From: Planctomycetota bacterium
GTDB taxonomy: Bacteria; Planctomycetota; Planctomycetia; Gemmatales; Gemmataceae
Length of the DNA: 6,335 bases
Assembly: GCA_018970845.1 (NCBI GenBank)
Contig: JAGWVO010000214.1
Span: 1-6,335, forward strand
Direction: 5' to 3'
Positions 6,320-6,335 of the stretch are shown here, one piece after another. The notes under the pieces were generated by a model. That model was not told the origin of the DNA. It did not search any database and saw only the letters and a program-made list of their open reading frames with translations. The first letter of the stretch is position 1. Each line of letters begins with the position of its first letter. A program made the position numbers and the translations under genes.

Positions 6320-6335
6320 AACGGGCGAGATCGAT

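Overview
This is a high-GC bacterial window in which every convincing gene lies on the minus strand, so transcription runs from the right edge (about 6335) to the left edge (1). A large cytochrome of the PSCyt1-DUF1549-DUF1553 type sits directly beside a DUF1501 protein. That pair is a hallmark of the Planctomycetota and related PVC bacteria such as Verrucomicrobiota. The DUF1501 N-terminus (CGRTRREWLWETGAG) resembles planctomycete homologues, so Planctomycetota is favoured. This is an inference from family knowledge, not a phylogenetic result.

Layout in transcription order: (1) 6319-3860, an exported c-type cytochrome with an N-terminal PSCyt1 heme domain, DUF1549 with a second CxxCH, a coiled-coil linker and DUF1553; its true start may lie beyond the right edge. 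(2) 3848-2397, a DUF1501 protein (alkaline phosphatase/sulfatase-like fold) with a twin-arginine-type leader. (3) 2393-1455, a PfkB/ribokinase-family carbohydrate kinase with a GTG start. (4) 1412-1041, a small DUF4258 protein. (5) 980 to beyond 1, the N-terminal part of a membrane-anchored PQQ-type beta-propeller protein (BamB-like), cut by the left edge.

The gaps between genes are 11, 3, 42 and 60 bases, so a single operon is likely. No promoter or terminator is evident and no intergenic stretch exceeds 60 bases. Genes 1, 2 and 5 look exported or membrane-anchored, while the kinase and the DUF4258 protein are cytoplasmic. A plausible but unproven reading is an envelope redox or hydrolytic module (cytochrome, DUF1501, propeller) co-expressed with a kinase for a sugar-like product.

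I found no tRNA, rRNA, CRISPR array, insertion sequence or phage element. The individual families are all known. The least explained parts are the biochemical role of the cytochrome/DUF1501 pair, the kinase's substrate, and the lone DUF4258 protein in the middle of the cluster.
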